Shown: positions 52,051-60,343 of the stretch, in pieces | Layout of the letters: every line of letters begins with the position of its first letter | Numbering within the stretch: position 1 is the first letter of the stretch | Assembly: GCA_016719605.1 (NCBI GenBank) | Contig: JADJYW010000029.1 | Span: 62,001 to 126,000, forward strand | From: Lewinellaceae bacterium | GTDB lineage: Bacteria; Bacteroidota; Bacteroidia; Chitinophagales; Saprospiraceae | Length of the DNA: 64,000 nucleotides | Reading direction: 5' to 3' | Program-made: the position numbers and the translations under genes | The notes under the pieces: model-generated | What the model was told of the DNA's origin: nothing | The model's database searches: none | The model's input: only the letters and a program-made list of their open reading frames with translations

Positions 52051-52722
52051 TTATGACCGGTTTTTCGTCGCCATACTGGTCAGAAACTGCATCAGGGTAG
52101 TGGCACTTGTCAGGGCCGGGTTGGCCATGGGGTCGTTGAACAGCACCTGGATCGGGCCTTCTCCGAAATAAAGACCGTCGGAGACCAGGAACGAAATTCG
52201 GACAATTCCCTTGGCGGGGTGTGGTTTTCGCGGGTTATCCCAGGGGCCGATTTTGCTGACGATGTCCCGGCTTTTTTCGAACAAATCGCGGATCAGTTGT
52301 CCGCCGGATGCGTCCTCGGGATTTTCCCAAACGACCATACTGCCGGTGTAGTTGATGTAGCGCGCTGTTTGGTCGCTGTACGCGGCCAGGGTATCCAGCC
52401 CCCCGTCCAGGCCGACCTCCACGATCACGCCCAGCAATTCCTTGCCGGCAGGCCGGTGGCCGCGGAGCATCTGCAGGTAATAGGCCAGTATTTTGGCCCG
52501 GGTTTCGGTGGTGCTGTCATCTATGACTTTTTGCAGGTCGGCGATATCGCTGTTTTCCGATAGCAGAATGTCGAACGGATACAGGTGGGGTTCCGACTGA
52601 CTGCTGCGGTACAACTCAATGTCGTCGCAAAAAAGCATCTGGTAAATTCGGTTGGTAGCTTCGTCCCGGTATGGTCCGGACGGCGGTGGTGGTGTTTTTT
52701 TGAAGAGGTCGAAGAGTGCCAT
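52051..52722 (-). CDS. Protein of unknown function
   Basis: A 223-residue soluble protein. It starts MALFDLFKKTPPPPSGPYRDEATNRIYQMLFCDD and has a mixed alpha/beta composition with segments such as TRAKILAYYLQMLRG, LLGVIVEVGLDGGLDTLAAYSDQTARYINYTGSMVVWE and PAKGIVRISFLVSDGLYFGEG. The opening MxLFDxFKK suggests one of the immunity- or enzyme-like small Bacteroidota proteins, but I cannot assign a family. It lies convergent with the FeS/NrfD gene. Its stop is 22 bp from that stop. Confidence 0.7.
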   Translation of the reverse strand: MALFDLFKKTPPPPSGPYRDEATNRIYQMLFCDDIELYRSSQSEPHLYPFDILLSENSDIADLQKVIDDSTTETRAKILAYYLQMLRGHRPAGKELLGVIVEVGLDGGLDTLAAYSDQTARYINYTGSMVVWENPEDASGGQLIRDLFEKSRDIVSKIGPWDNPRKPHPAKGIVRISFLVSDGLYFGEGPIQVLFNDPMANPALTSATTLMQFLTSMATKNRS

Positions 52723-52797
52723 GTGCGTGGAGGAGGGTGTTTAAGTAAGTGCGGCAAGTGGGCCGGCGGACAATAGTACGAAGGCAGCCGGAGGTTT

Positions 52798-53412
52798 TTA
52801 TTCGATCATTTTGAATCCCTTGAATTTTTTTGTCGGCGTTTCGCCCGTCCCCCATTCACCGAGGATGACGAATTGGATGCCCAACGTGTCAAGTCCGTGA
52901 AATTCAGGGTTCAATTCGATAAAGTGGGACAGGAGGATGGTTGATTTCGTGCCCGACATGAGTTTGTCGGTGTTCGTAGCGCGGAAGGTTTCCACCTCGC
53001 CGGATTCTACATCCGGAATAGGTAACGTGCCGCAAAACACCCTGCGGGCATCGCGCGCGTAGGGGAAATCCAGCACCCGAAAAGTGCCCGGATCGGCAAA
53101 AAGCACCCGTTCGCAGTCGAGGTAGGCGTGGTTCTTGTCCCGGGCATAGCCCATTTTGTGCAACACCTCGAAGGTGGCCGGGTCGGCATCCGGGATCGGT
53201 TTGCCTTGCAGGTACACCCGTTGCCGGTCGGCGGCAAAGTTCTTATTGTCCAGCACCCGGAAACTTGTCGCGTCGGCGTCCGGTATCCAGGTCACCCGTT
53301 TGCCCACATTTTCGTTGTAGTCCACCCAAACCCAGGCGCCGTTTTCTTTTTGGTAGCCGGTGGAGCAGGCCGAAAGCAGGGTACAGAGGAGGAGGGTTCC
53401 TAAAAATCGCAT
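52798..53412 (-). CDS. DKNYY-type lipoprotein
   Basis: A 204-residue lipoprotein (MRFLGTLLLCTLLSACSTG, Cys16). The mature part carries a repeated DKNYY-like motif: ADATSFRVLDNKNFAADRQRVYLQGKPIPDADPATFEVLHKMGYARDKNHAYLDCERV (read in parts) and FPYARDARRVFCGTLPIPD. Repeats alternate a Tyr/Asp/Lys/Asn cluster with PIPDAD or PIPDVE linkers. DKNYY proteins are probably cell-surface and their function is not known. It lies downstream of a DUF4256 gene on the same strand (65-bp gap). Confidence 0.82.
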   Translation of the reverse strand: MRFLGTLLLCTLLSACSTGYQKENGAWVWVDYNENVGKRVTWIPDADATSFRVLDNKNFAADRQRVYLQGKPIPDADPATFEVLHKMGYARDKNHAYLDCERVLFADPGTFRVLDFPYARDARRVFCGTLPIPDVESGEVETFRATNTDKLMSGTKSTILLSHFIELNPEFHGLDTLGIQFVILGEWGTGETPTKKFKGFKMIE

Positions 53413-53477
53413 GACGATAGGTGTTGGATGTGTGGTTGCATATCGCGCGCACGTCTGTGTTGCTACCTGGGGTACAA

Positions 53478-54047
53478 TCAGACCCGGAGCGATCCCCGGA
53501 ATCCTCTTGCGGCATAATACGACGATGCACCGTTGTGATACACGAAGACATTGCCGTAGCGGTAGTCGCCAAAGAGTGCGCCACCGAGTTTTCTGATAGC
53601 AGCAGGTGTTTGCAGCCAGCTGGACGTTTTCGCATCGAACGTTCCAAGTTTTTGCAGTTCCCGGTATTGTTCTTCCGATAAAATCTCAATCCCCATGGCT
53701 GCTGCCAACTCCATAGCGCTGTCTTCAGGCTTGAATTCTTTCCTCGACTCCAGTCCTTCCCGGTCATAACAGACACTTCTGCGCCCTGTGGGACTTTCCG
53801 CCGAACAGTCGCAAAACATGTATGCTCCGGCCTGCACATCATAACCAATCACATCCGGCTCTCCGCCGGTTTCTTCCATTTTATGAAGCGACCACAGTTT
53901 GTCGGGATTGGCTTCCAACTTCGCTTGTATTTCCGGCCATTCCAGCCCTTTGTGCCGGTTCATGTTTTGCAAAAAACGGGCTTCCAGCACGCCGAGTAGC
54001 GCTGCATACTGTTCCGGCGACAATTCTTTTTTATACTCCTGTGGCAT
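53478..54047 (-). CDS. DUF4256 family protein
   Basis: A 189-residue protein with the family opening LSPEQYAALLGVLEARFLQNMNRHKGLEWPEIQAKLEANPDKLWSLHKMEETGGEPDVIGYD (given in parts) and the later FCDCSAESPTGRRSVCYDREGLESRKEFKPEDSAMELAAAMGIEILSEEQYRELQ. The C-terminal half has GTFDAKTSSWLQTPAAIRKLGGALFGDYRYGNVFVYHNGASSYYAARGFRGSLRV. DUF4256 proteins are cytoplasmic and of unknown role. It precedes the DKNYY gene. Confidence 0.87.
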   Translation of the reverse strand: MPQEYKKELSPEQYAALLGVLEARFLQNMNRHKGLEWPEIQAKLEANPDKLWSLHKMEETGGEPDVIGYDVQAGAYMFCDCSAESPTGRRSVCYDREGLESRKEFKPEDSAMELAAAMGIEILSEEQYRELQKLGTFDAKTSSWLQTPAAIRKLGGALFGDYRYGNVFVYHNGASSYYAARGFRGSLRV

Positions 54048-54105
54048 CGTGTGTTTTTTTAGTTGTGGGTGTTGTGGTGGCCGGCGGGCACCATGGAAGG
54101 TGATT

Positions 54106-54267
54106 TAAGTACCTGGACCGAATAAATCGATAAAATCCACTTTGGTCTTTTGCGTCAATACTGCGTTATTTTTTTCAACCGTAGCGCTGCTATGCTTTCA
54201 AAAAATGCCTTGTCTTGCCTCAAAATCCCTGCGTTTATTTTATCGATTTATTCGATCCAGGTACTTA
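54106..54267. mobile_element. MITE-like element with 31-bp terminal inverted repeats
   Basis: 162 bp. The left end TAAGTACCTGGACCGAATAAATCGATAAAAT matches the reverse complement of the right end with one mismatch over 31 bp. It carries no gene. The interior is T- and A-rich with several short palindromes. Possible use of the TTA trinucleotide as a target site is suggested by the flanks but not clear. The ends differ from those of the elements at 8364 and 57704. Confidence 0.72.
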
Positions 54268-54352
54268 TTAGCAAAAGTAGGGAAAGTGTGATCTGTGTTG
54301 CGTGCTTTTTGTTCTGGTTGCGGTGGTTCGGTCAGAGACGCTGCCGGCCCGC

Positions 54353-54489
54353 TCACCCAACCCCCACGAACGCATCAAAATTGTCCCGGTCAATCCGGCT
54401 GGTCTCGCTGCCCGGGTAGGCTTCCAGAAACGACTTAGGGAAACGGTGGGGCTTTTGCAGGGGCTGCCATTTGAACTCGAAGTTCACTA
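54353..54489 (-). pseudogene. DUF4143 (AAA ATPase) C-terminal remnant
   Basis: A 45-residue minus-strand fragment reads NFEFKWQPLQKPHRFPKSFLEAYPGSETSRIDRDNFDAFVGV and a stop. This closely follows the C-terminal pattern of DUF4143-containing AAA ATPases (FEFKW...FLEAYP...). No ATPase domain or start is present upstream; only a stop codon lies before it in frame. It is a decayed remainder. The rest of 54490-54863 contains no protein-like frame apart from a spurious stretch with a common plant-like repeat (TCTGCGCCTCCGCGG). Confidence 0.55.
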
Positions 54490-54863
54490 AGACGAAGATT
54501 TCTACACCCTTCTACTCGAACACAACCCACCGCCTAAGATCATTTAGTTGCGAACGGGGAATTGCTCCACCGCTTTTTTGGCAAAGGTAATCCTGCACAA
54601 TTCGGATTTGATCCAAGCCTTTCTCGAGGACAATGCCCAAGATTGTCTGGAAGTTTACGGATGGATTGAAAGTCCCCCCTACTCCAATTTATTTTACCGT
54701 CCGAAAGGTAACCCGCCAATCTTCCCCAACCAAGTGCCGTGCGAAGAAAAACTCCGCGTCTCTGCGCCTCCGCGGTGAATTTGAAAACCTCCGCCGTGCC
54801 TTCCCACCAAAACATTTCTTAGTTTTACGGCACCAATCCCGAGCCGGAAACACCGCTCTCCAC

Positions 54864-57704
54864 ATGGCAAGCATCATCGAAAAATTCGCCGAGTCCATCG
54901 GCCTTATCCCCAAACTCCACAAAGGGGAAGAACCACTCGAACGCCTCCTGCCCGGCAGTGCCCTTACCCACTACCCGCCCCCCGAGCGCTGGCACGACTG
55001 GACGGAGTACGAAGCCACCGCCTGGCCGCGCCGTGAGAAAAAAACCTACGACGTAGTGCCCACAACGTGTTTCAACTGCGAATCCGCCTGCGGCCTTTTG
55101 GCCTATGTGGACAAGGCTACCGGCGGCGTGCGCAAGTTCGAGGGCAACCCATACCACCCCGCTTCCCGCGGGCGCAACTGCGCCAAAGGCCCCGCCACCA
55201 TCAACCAAATCACCGACCCCGACCGCATCCTGTACCCGCTCAAGCGCACGGGCAAACGCGGCGACGGTCAATGGGAACGCGTCTCCTGGGACACCGTGCT
55301 CGACGATATCGCCGGGCGTATCCGCCGCGCCTTGCAGGAAGGACGCCAAAACGAGGTGGCCTACCACGTCGGGCGACCCGGCCACGAGGGCTACATGGAC
55401 CGCGTGCTCCAGTCCTGGGGCATAGACGGACACAACTCCCACACCAATATCTGCTCCGCCGGCGCCCGCTTCGGATATGCCATCTGGCACGGCCACGACC
55501 GACCCTCGCCCGACCACGCCAACGCGCGGGTCATCCTGCTCATCTCGGCGCACCTCGAATCGGGCCACTACTTCAACCCGCACGCCCAGCGCATCATCGA
55601 GGGCAAGATGAAAGGCGCCAAACTCGTGGTCATGGACCCGCGCCTCTCGAACACGGCCAGCCTCGCCGACCACTGGATGCCGACCTACCCCGGCTCCGAA
55701 GCGGCCGTGCTTTTAGCCATGGCCAAAGTGCTGCTGGACGAGGGCTTGTACAACCGCGACTACCTCGAAAACTGGGTGAACTGGCAGCAGTGGCTCGAAG
55801 CGGAGTTCCCCGGCACCCCCGTAGTGTTCGAAAATTTTATCGAAAAAATGCGCGAAGCCTACGCGGACTACACGCCGGAGTTTGCCGAAAAAGAAAGCGG
55901 CGTAAAAGCGTCCGTGATCCGCGAGGTAGCTATCGAAATCGGTAAGGCCGGCTCCCGGTTCGCTTCGCACAACTGGCGTTCCGCCGGCTCGGGCAACCTC
56001 GGCGGCTGGGCCGTGGCCCGCTGCCTGCATTTCCTCAATGTGCTCACCGGCTCCGTGGGCACCGAGGGCGGCACCAGCCCCAACGACTGGAACAAGTTCA
56101 AACCCTCGTTTTTCGACCAGCCGCCGGCCCAGAAATTCTGGAACGAAATGCACTTCCCGAAGGAGTACCCGCTGGCGTTTTTCGAAATGTCGTTCCTGCT
56201 ACCGCACTTCCTGAAAGATAAACGCGGCCGGCTCGATACCTACTTCACCCGCGTGTTCAACCCCGTGTGGACCTACCCCGACGGCTTCGTCTGGATGGAT
56301 GCCCTCAGCGACGAGGAGGCCGTGGGCTGCCACATCGCCCTCACGCCCACCTGGAACGAAACGGCCTATTTCGCCGACTATGTACTGCCGATGGGCCACG
56401 CCTCCGAGCGCCACGACCTGAACAGCTACGAAACGCACTCCGGCACCTGGATCGCCTTCCGACAACCCGTGTTGCGCGAAGTAGCCCGCCGCAACGGCCA
56501 AAACCCGCAATTCACCTATGAGGTAAACCCCGGCGAAGTGTGGGAAGAAGACGAATTCTGGATCCAACTCTCCTGGCGCATGGACCCAGACGGCTCACTC
56601 GGCATCAAAAAACACTTCGAGTCACCCTACCGCCCCGGCGAATGTGTCACCGTGGACGAGTACTACCAGTACATTTTTGACCACACCAAGGGGCTGCCTG
56701 AAACGGCCGCCGCGGAGGGCCTCACGCCGCTGGAGTACATGCGCAAGTACGGTGCGTTTGTGGTGGAAAAATCGGGGTATTTGAAAAATGAAAACCTGCT
56801 GAACGAAAAAGACCTCGCCGGCTCCAGCACCGACCCGAAGTCGGGGCTTATTTCCAAAAACGGCAAAGCCATCGGGGTCATGGTCAACGACAAGCCCTGC
56901 GTGGGTTTCCTCACGCCCTCCCGCAAACAGGAGTTTTTTAGCCCGACGATGGTGGACTGGAAATGGCCCGAGTACGCCATTCCGACCTACATCAAAAGCC
57001 ACATCCACCCCGACGAAATTGATTACTCCAACGGCGAGTTTCCCCTGCTGCCCACGTTCCGGCTGCCGGTGCTGATTCACTCGCGCTCCGGCAATGCCAA
57101 ATGGCTGTACGAAATCGCCAACCGAAACCCGATCTGGATGCACCCGTCCGATGCCAAACGCCTCGGCATAGACACCGGCTCGCTGGTACGGGTGAATACC
57201 GACATCGGGTACTTTGTGGATAAAGTGTGGGTGACCGAGGGCATGAAGCCCGGCGTGCTGGCCTGCTCGCACCACCTCGGTCGCTGGCGCCGCCCGCAGG
57301 ATGCTCCCGGTAACCGCTGGGCCACAGCCACCGTCAGTATTGCGGCCGACGGCAAAGGCGGCTACCGGATGCAGACCCTGCGTGGCATCGAGCCGTTCAA
57401 AAGTGCCGACAAAGACAGCGCCCGCATTTTCTGGAGCGACGGCGGCGTGCACCAGAACATCACGTTCCCGGTGCACCCCGACCCGATTTCCGGCATGCAC
57501 TGCTGGCACCAGAAGGTGCGCGTGGAAAAAGCCCACGATACCGATCAGTACGGCGATATTTTTGTGGACACGAACAAGAGCATGGAAATTTACCGCAACT
57601 GGTTGGCCATGGCTCGCCCGGCGCCCGGGCCGAACAACCTGCGCCGTCCGTTGTGGATGAAACGGGCGCTGCGGCCGGTGGATGAAGCGTATTATGTGAA
57701 ATAG
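54864..57704 (+). CDS. Molybdopterin oxidoreductase, catalytic subunit
   Basis: A 946-residue enzyme of the DMSO-reductase superfamily. No Tat signal peptide is visible. A [4Fe-4S] cluster binding site is CFNCESACG (Cys69, 72, 76) with Cys106 in RGRNCAKGPA. Then DRILYPLKRTGKRGDGQWERVSWDTVLDDIA, HVGRPGHEGYMDRVLQSWGIDGHNSHTNICSAGARFGYAIWHG (the Cys in NIC may be the Mo ligand), LISAHLESGHYFNPHAQRIIEGKMKGAKLVVMDPRLSNTASLADHWMPTYPGSEAAVLLAMA and HSRSGNAKWLYEIANRNPIWMHPSDAKRLGI follow. Residues beyond 54864 upstream are a spurious extension. It probably works with the FeS/NrfD fusion at 50409, from which five other features separate it. Confidence 0.9.
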   Translation: MASIIEKFAESIGLIPKLHKGEEPLERLLPGSALTHYPPPERWHDWTEYEATAWPRREKKTYDVVPTTCFNCESACGLLAYVDKATGGVRKFEGNPYHPASRGRNCAKGPATINQITDPDRILYPLKRTGKRGDGQWERVSWDTVLDDIAGRIRRALQEGRQNEVAYHVGRPGHEGYMDRVLQSWGIDGHNSHTNICSAGARFGYAIWHGHDRPSPDHANARVILLISAHLESGHYFNPHAQRIIEGKMKGAKLVVMDPRLSNTASLADHWMPTYPGSEAAVLLAMAKVLLDEGLYNRDYLENWVNWQQWLEAEFPGTPVVFENFIEKMREAYADYTPEFAEKESGVKASVIREVAIEIGKAGSRFASHNWRSAGSGNLGGWAVARCLHFLNVLTGSVGTEGGTSPNDWNKFKPSFFDQPPAQKFWNEMHFPKEYPLAFFEMSFLLPHFLKDKRGRLDTYFTRVFNPVWTYPDGFVWMDALSDEEAVGCHIALTPTWNETAYFADYVLPMGHASERHDLNSYETHSGTWIAFRQPVLREVARRNGQNPQFTYEVNPGEVWEEDEFWIQLSWRMDPDGSLGIKKHFESPYRPGECVTVDEYYQYIFDHTKGLPETAAAEGLTPLEYMRKYGAFVVEKSGYLKNENLLNEKDLAGSSTDPKSGLISKNGKAIGVMVNDKPCVGFLTPSRKQEFFSPTMVDWKWPEYAIPTYIKSHIHPDEIDYSNGEFPLLPTFRLPVLIHSRSGNAKWLYEIANRNPIWMHPSDAKRLGIDTGSLVRVNTDIGYFVDKVWVTEGMKPGVLACSHHLGRWRRPQDAPGNRWATATVSIAADGKGGYRMQTLRGIEPFKSADKDSARIFWSDGGVHQNITFPVHPDPISGMHCWHQKVRVEKAHDTDQYGDIFVDTNKSMEIYRNWLAMARPAPGPNNLRRPLWMKRALRPVDEAYYVK

Positions 57705-57856
57705 AGGCTGTATTATTAATGCTGTTGACGGGATGGGGTTGACAGGGAAAGGGGCTACAAGATAAATGGGCGGGCGCATCCGAGCCCCTTTCATCCTGTC
57801 AAAAAGAGTTTCGCCTCTCCACCGGGTAAGGGGGGGGGGGGATTTGAGACACCCTC
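57704..57856. mobile_element. MITE-like hairpin element, copy 2 (degraded)
   Basis: About 153 bp. Left arm begins GAGGCTGT and contains GTTGACGGGATGGGGTTGACAGGG; right arm reads TCATCCTGTCAAAAAGAGTTTCGCCTCTCC and ends TTTGAGACACCCTC. The TTGACAGG/CCTGTCAA and GAGGCTGT/ACACCCTC matches mirror copy 1 at 8364-8544, but the middle differs and contains a 12-G run. It touches the stop codon of the molybdopterin gene. Confidence 0.6.
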
Positions 57857-57977
57857 TACATACCATGAATTGTAGATTCGGGATTTTTAAAATTCCAGAA
57901 ACCCCCCTCGGCGGGGGATGGAGGAGGGAAAACCCCCCGGGGGGCGGCCCACCAAAATGCTTTTGGCTTGCCGGGGC

Positions 57978-58389
57978 ATGAATTGGCAGAAAATGGATTA
58001 TTTCATGCCGTTTGAGCGGTGGGCGATTTTCATTCAGATGACCCCGCGCTGTGGTTTCCGCAGACAATTATCTAGGCTGGAAAACAGAGCGGTTTTCTCC
58101 TGCTTTTAAAAACATCGTCCATATCCATATTGAAAAGGAGTATCCACGCCTGGAACACTTCGCAGCACAATATGATCGGTTGGAAAAAAAATTGCCGGAA
58201 GTACTGCCGGAAATCTGGTCGGTCCTGCATAAACGATTTAAGACGGTGATGGGAGATGCCGACCCGGATAGCTATCTCTCCCCGCTTCCGAAGATAACAA
58301 CTGATGAAGAAATTAAACACTTGGTCACCTTAGGGGTACAGAAAGGGAGACGGTCCCGGGGGAGGGGGGCGGCGCCCAACTTAATGTAG
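57978..58389 (+). pseudogene. Unknown small gene, frame broken twice
   Basis: Three frames must be joined to give a continuous protein. MNWQKMDYFMPFERW (frame 1), DFHSDDPALWFP (frame 2, from about 58023) and ADNYLGWKTERFSPAFKNIVHIHIEKEYPRLEHFAAQYDRLEKKL (frame 3, from about 58060, continuing to QKGRRSRGRGAAPN). The composition is protein-like, with a long helical part, but I do not recognise a family. The final low-complexity stretch may be off-frame as well. The region 57857-57977 before it has only C/G-rich palindromes and no gene. Confidence 0.45.
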
Positions 58390-58431
58390 ACCAAACATTT
58401 GCTATTGACCTGGATTGGTAATTGATTATGT

Positions 58432-60309
58432 ATGGATGTCCGCAGGTATTTAAAAACACAATTGCACAACGTCGTCGAAGAGGTTAAAAGCAACCTTCCC
58501 GACGACATCAGTTTTGACTTTCGGCAGCACGTCCTGCCGCTGTTCTTTCCATTTTTGGCCTGGAAGGATGAACTGCGCAACCGCGACACCTTGCGCGCCG
58601 ATTTCATGGCGGGTCTCGTGGGCGCCATCATCGTGTTGCCGCAAGGCATTGCGTTCGCTATGATTGCGGGTTTGCCGCCGGTGTACGGGTTGTACACGGC
58701 CATCATCACGCCCATTGTGGCAGCCCTTTTTGGCTCGTCCCGGCATGCCGTATCGGGGCCAACGGCGCCCATTTCTATTGTCGTTTTTGCCGCCGTAAGC
58801 AAACTGGCGACGGAAAGTTCGGATAATTATATCGAGATGGTGTTGTTTCTGACATTCATGGCCGGCGCCATTCAACTGGCATTGGGCCTCGGGCGCATGG
58901 GGCGGTACATCAGTTTTGTATCCAATGCAGTGGTGGTCGGTTTCGCCGCAGGAGCAGCCGTACTCACCGTTACCAATCAGATGCAGGGCGTATTGGGTAT
59001 CAGTATTTCTTCCCGGGCGGCCTTTTTGGAAACCTGGGGACAAATGTTGGACCACATCGAAAACATCAACTGGCATGTTTTTGCAGTAGCCGGGTACACC
59101 CTTTTTTCAGCAGTGTACATACGGAAACATTTCCCGAAACTGCCCCACCTCCTCTTGGCTTTGCTATTCGGCACGGCTCTGGCCTGGGGTATCGGCGGCC
59201 CTGCTGCGGGTATTCCATTTGCCGCCGAAATCCCGCGCCAACTGCCGGCTTTTTCGCTTCCGGGCTTTTCTGCCGGCAACTTTCACAATCTGCTGGGCGA
59301 GGCATTTGCTATTGCCATTCTCGGAATTATCCAAACGATAGCCGTCGGGCGTGCTATCGCTGTAAAATCAGGGCAGCAAATCGTAGCCAACCAGGAGTTC
59401 GTCGGGCAGGGATTATCCAACATCGTGGGCAGTTTTTTTTCCTGTTATGCCGGCTCGGGTTCGTTCACCCGTTCCGGGCTAAACTACGAAGCAGGCGCCC
59501 GCACGCCTATGTCGGCTATTTTCGCAGCGCTGGTCTTGATGATTATTGTGCTGTTGTTTGCCCCATACGCCCGTTTTCTGCCCGCGCCGGCGCTCAGTGG
59601 CCTGATCCTGCTCATCGGCTGGGGCCTGATTGATTTCAAACACATCCGCGAGATTCGCAAAGCGAGCAAGCAGGACAACCTGATCCTCGGCGCCACGTTT
59701 TTCGCCACCTTGTTTGCCGAACTACAGTTTGCCGTTTACCTCGGCGTGTTGTTGTCGCTCTTTTTTTTCCTAAAACGCACTTCCCATCCCAACGTGGCCG
59801 TGATGGCGCCCGACGGCGGGCACTACCGCCACCAGTTCGTGAATATCATCCGCAAAGAAGTGCCCCAATGCCCGCAGCTGAAAATCATCCGCATCGACGG
59901 GCACTTGTACTTCGGTGCCATTGACCATATCTCCGGCATGCTGCGCGAGATGCGCAAAGGGCCGGAAAAGCACCTGATCGTACTGGCCAACGGCGTAAAC
60001 TATGTGGACCTCGACGGCGCCGAATGGCTGGCCCGCGAGGCGGCATTCTGGAAAAAGAAAGGCGGCGGGCTGTATGTCGTGCGGCTGAAAATCATCGCGC
60101 AGGATGTGATGGAAAGCGGTGGTTTTATGGATGAAATCGGACGCGACAACTTCTTCACGTCCAAGACCGACGCGATCCGGGCGATTTACCAAAAACTCGA
60201 CGTGGAAGTATGCAAGGCGTGTCCGCACCGGGTGTTTCTGGAGTGTCTGGAGGACCCGCGGTTGCCGAAGGTGGCAGAAAACGATATGCAGTTTGCCGAG
60301 ATCAAATGA
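58432..60309 (+). CDS. SulP family anion transporter with STAS domain
   Basis: A 625-residue transporter. The membrane part (about residues 50-430) has SulP hallmarks: ADFMAGLVGAIIVLPQGIAFAMIAGLPPVYGLYTAIITPIVAALFGSSRHAVSGPTAPIS and VGFAAGAAVLTVTNQMQGVLG, and SCYAGSGSFTRSGLNYEAGARTPMSAIFAA. The C-terminal STAS domain (about 470-590) includes IIRIDGHLYFGAIDHISGMLREM and NYVDLDGAEWLAREAAFWKKKGGGLYVV. The last 40 residues add a cysteine motif (CKACPHRVFLEC) not typical of the family. SulP proteins carry sulfate, bicarbonate or other anions. Start codon and short spacing to the degraded gene upstream are uncertain. Confidence 0.9.
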   Translation: MDVRRYLKTQLHNVVEEVKSNLPDDISFDFRQHVLPLFFPFLAWKDELRNRDTLRADFMAGLVGAIIVLPQGIAFAMIAGLPPVYGLYTAIITPIVAALFGSSRHAVSGPTAPISIVVFAAVSKLATESSDNYIEMVLFLTFMAGAIQLALGLGRMGRYISFVSNAVVVGFAAGAAVLTVTNQMQGVLGISISSRAAFLETWGQMLDHIENINWHVFAVAGYTLFSAVYIRKHFPKLPHLLLALLFGTALAWGIGGPAAGIPFAAEIPRQLPAFSLPGFSAGNFHNLLGEAFAIAILGIIQTIAVGRAIAVKSGQQIVANQEFVGQGLSNIVGSFFSCYAGSGSFTRSGLNYEAGARTPMSAIFAALVLMIIVLLFAPYARFLPAPALSGLILLIGWGLIDFKHIREIRKASKQDNLILGATFFATLFAELQFAVYLGVLLSLFFFLKRTSHPNVAVMAPDGGHYRHQFVNIIRKEVPQCPQLKIIRIDGHLYFGAIDHISGMLREMRKGPEKHLIVLANGVNYVDLDGAEWLAREAAFWKKKGGGLYVVRLKIIAQDVMESGGFMDEIGRDNFFTSKTDAIRAIYQKLDVEVCKACPHRVFLECLEDPRLPKVAENDMQFAEIK

Positions 60310-60343
60310 CGAACTGAACAGGAGAAATCGAGGCTGTTCCGGT

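Noticed and set aside
54540..54815. Minus-strand frame with TAEAQRRG
   Set aside because: That phrase is the usual chance translation of a dispersed non-coding repeat (CTCTGCGCCTCCGCGG) and it has no other protein-like features.
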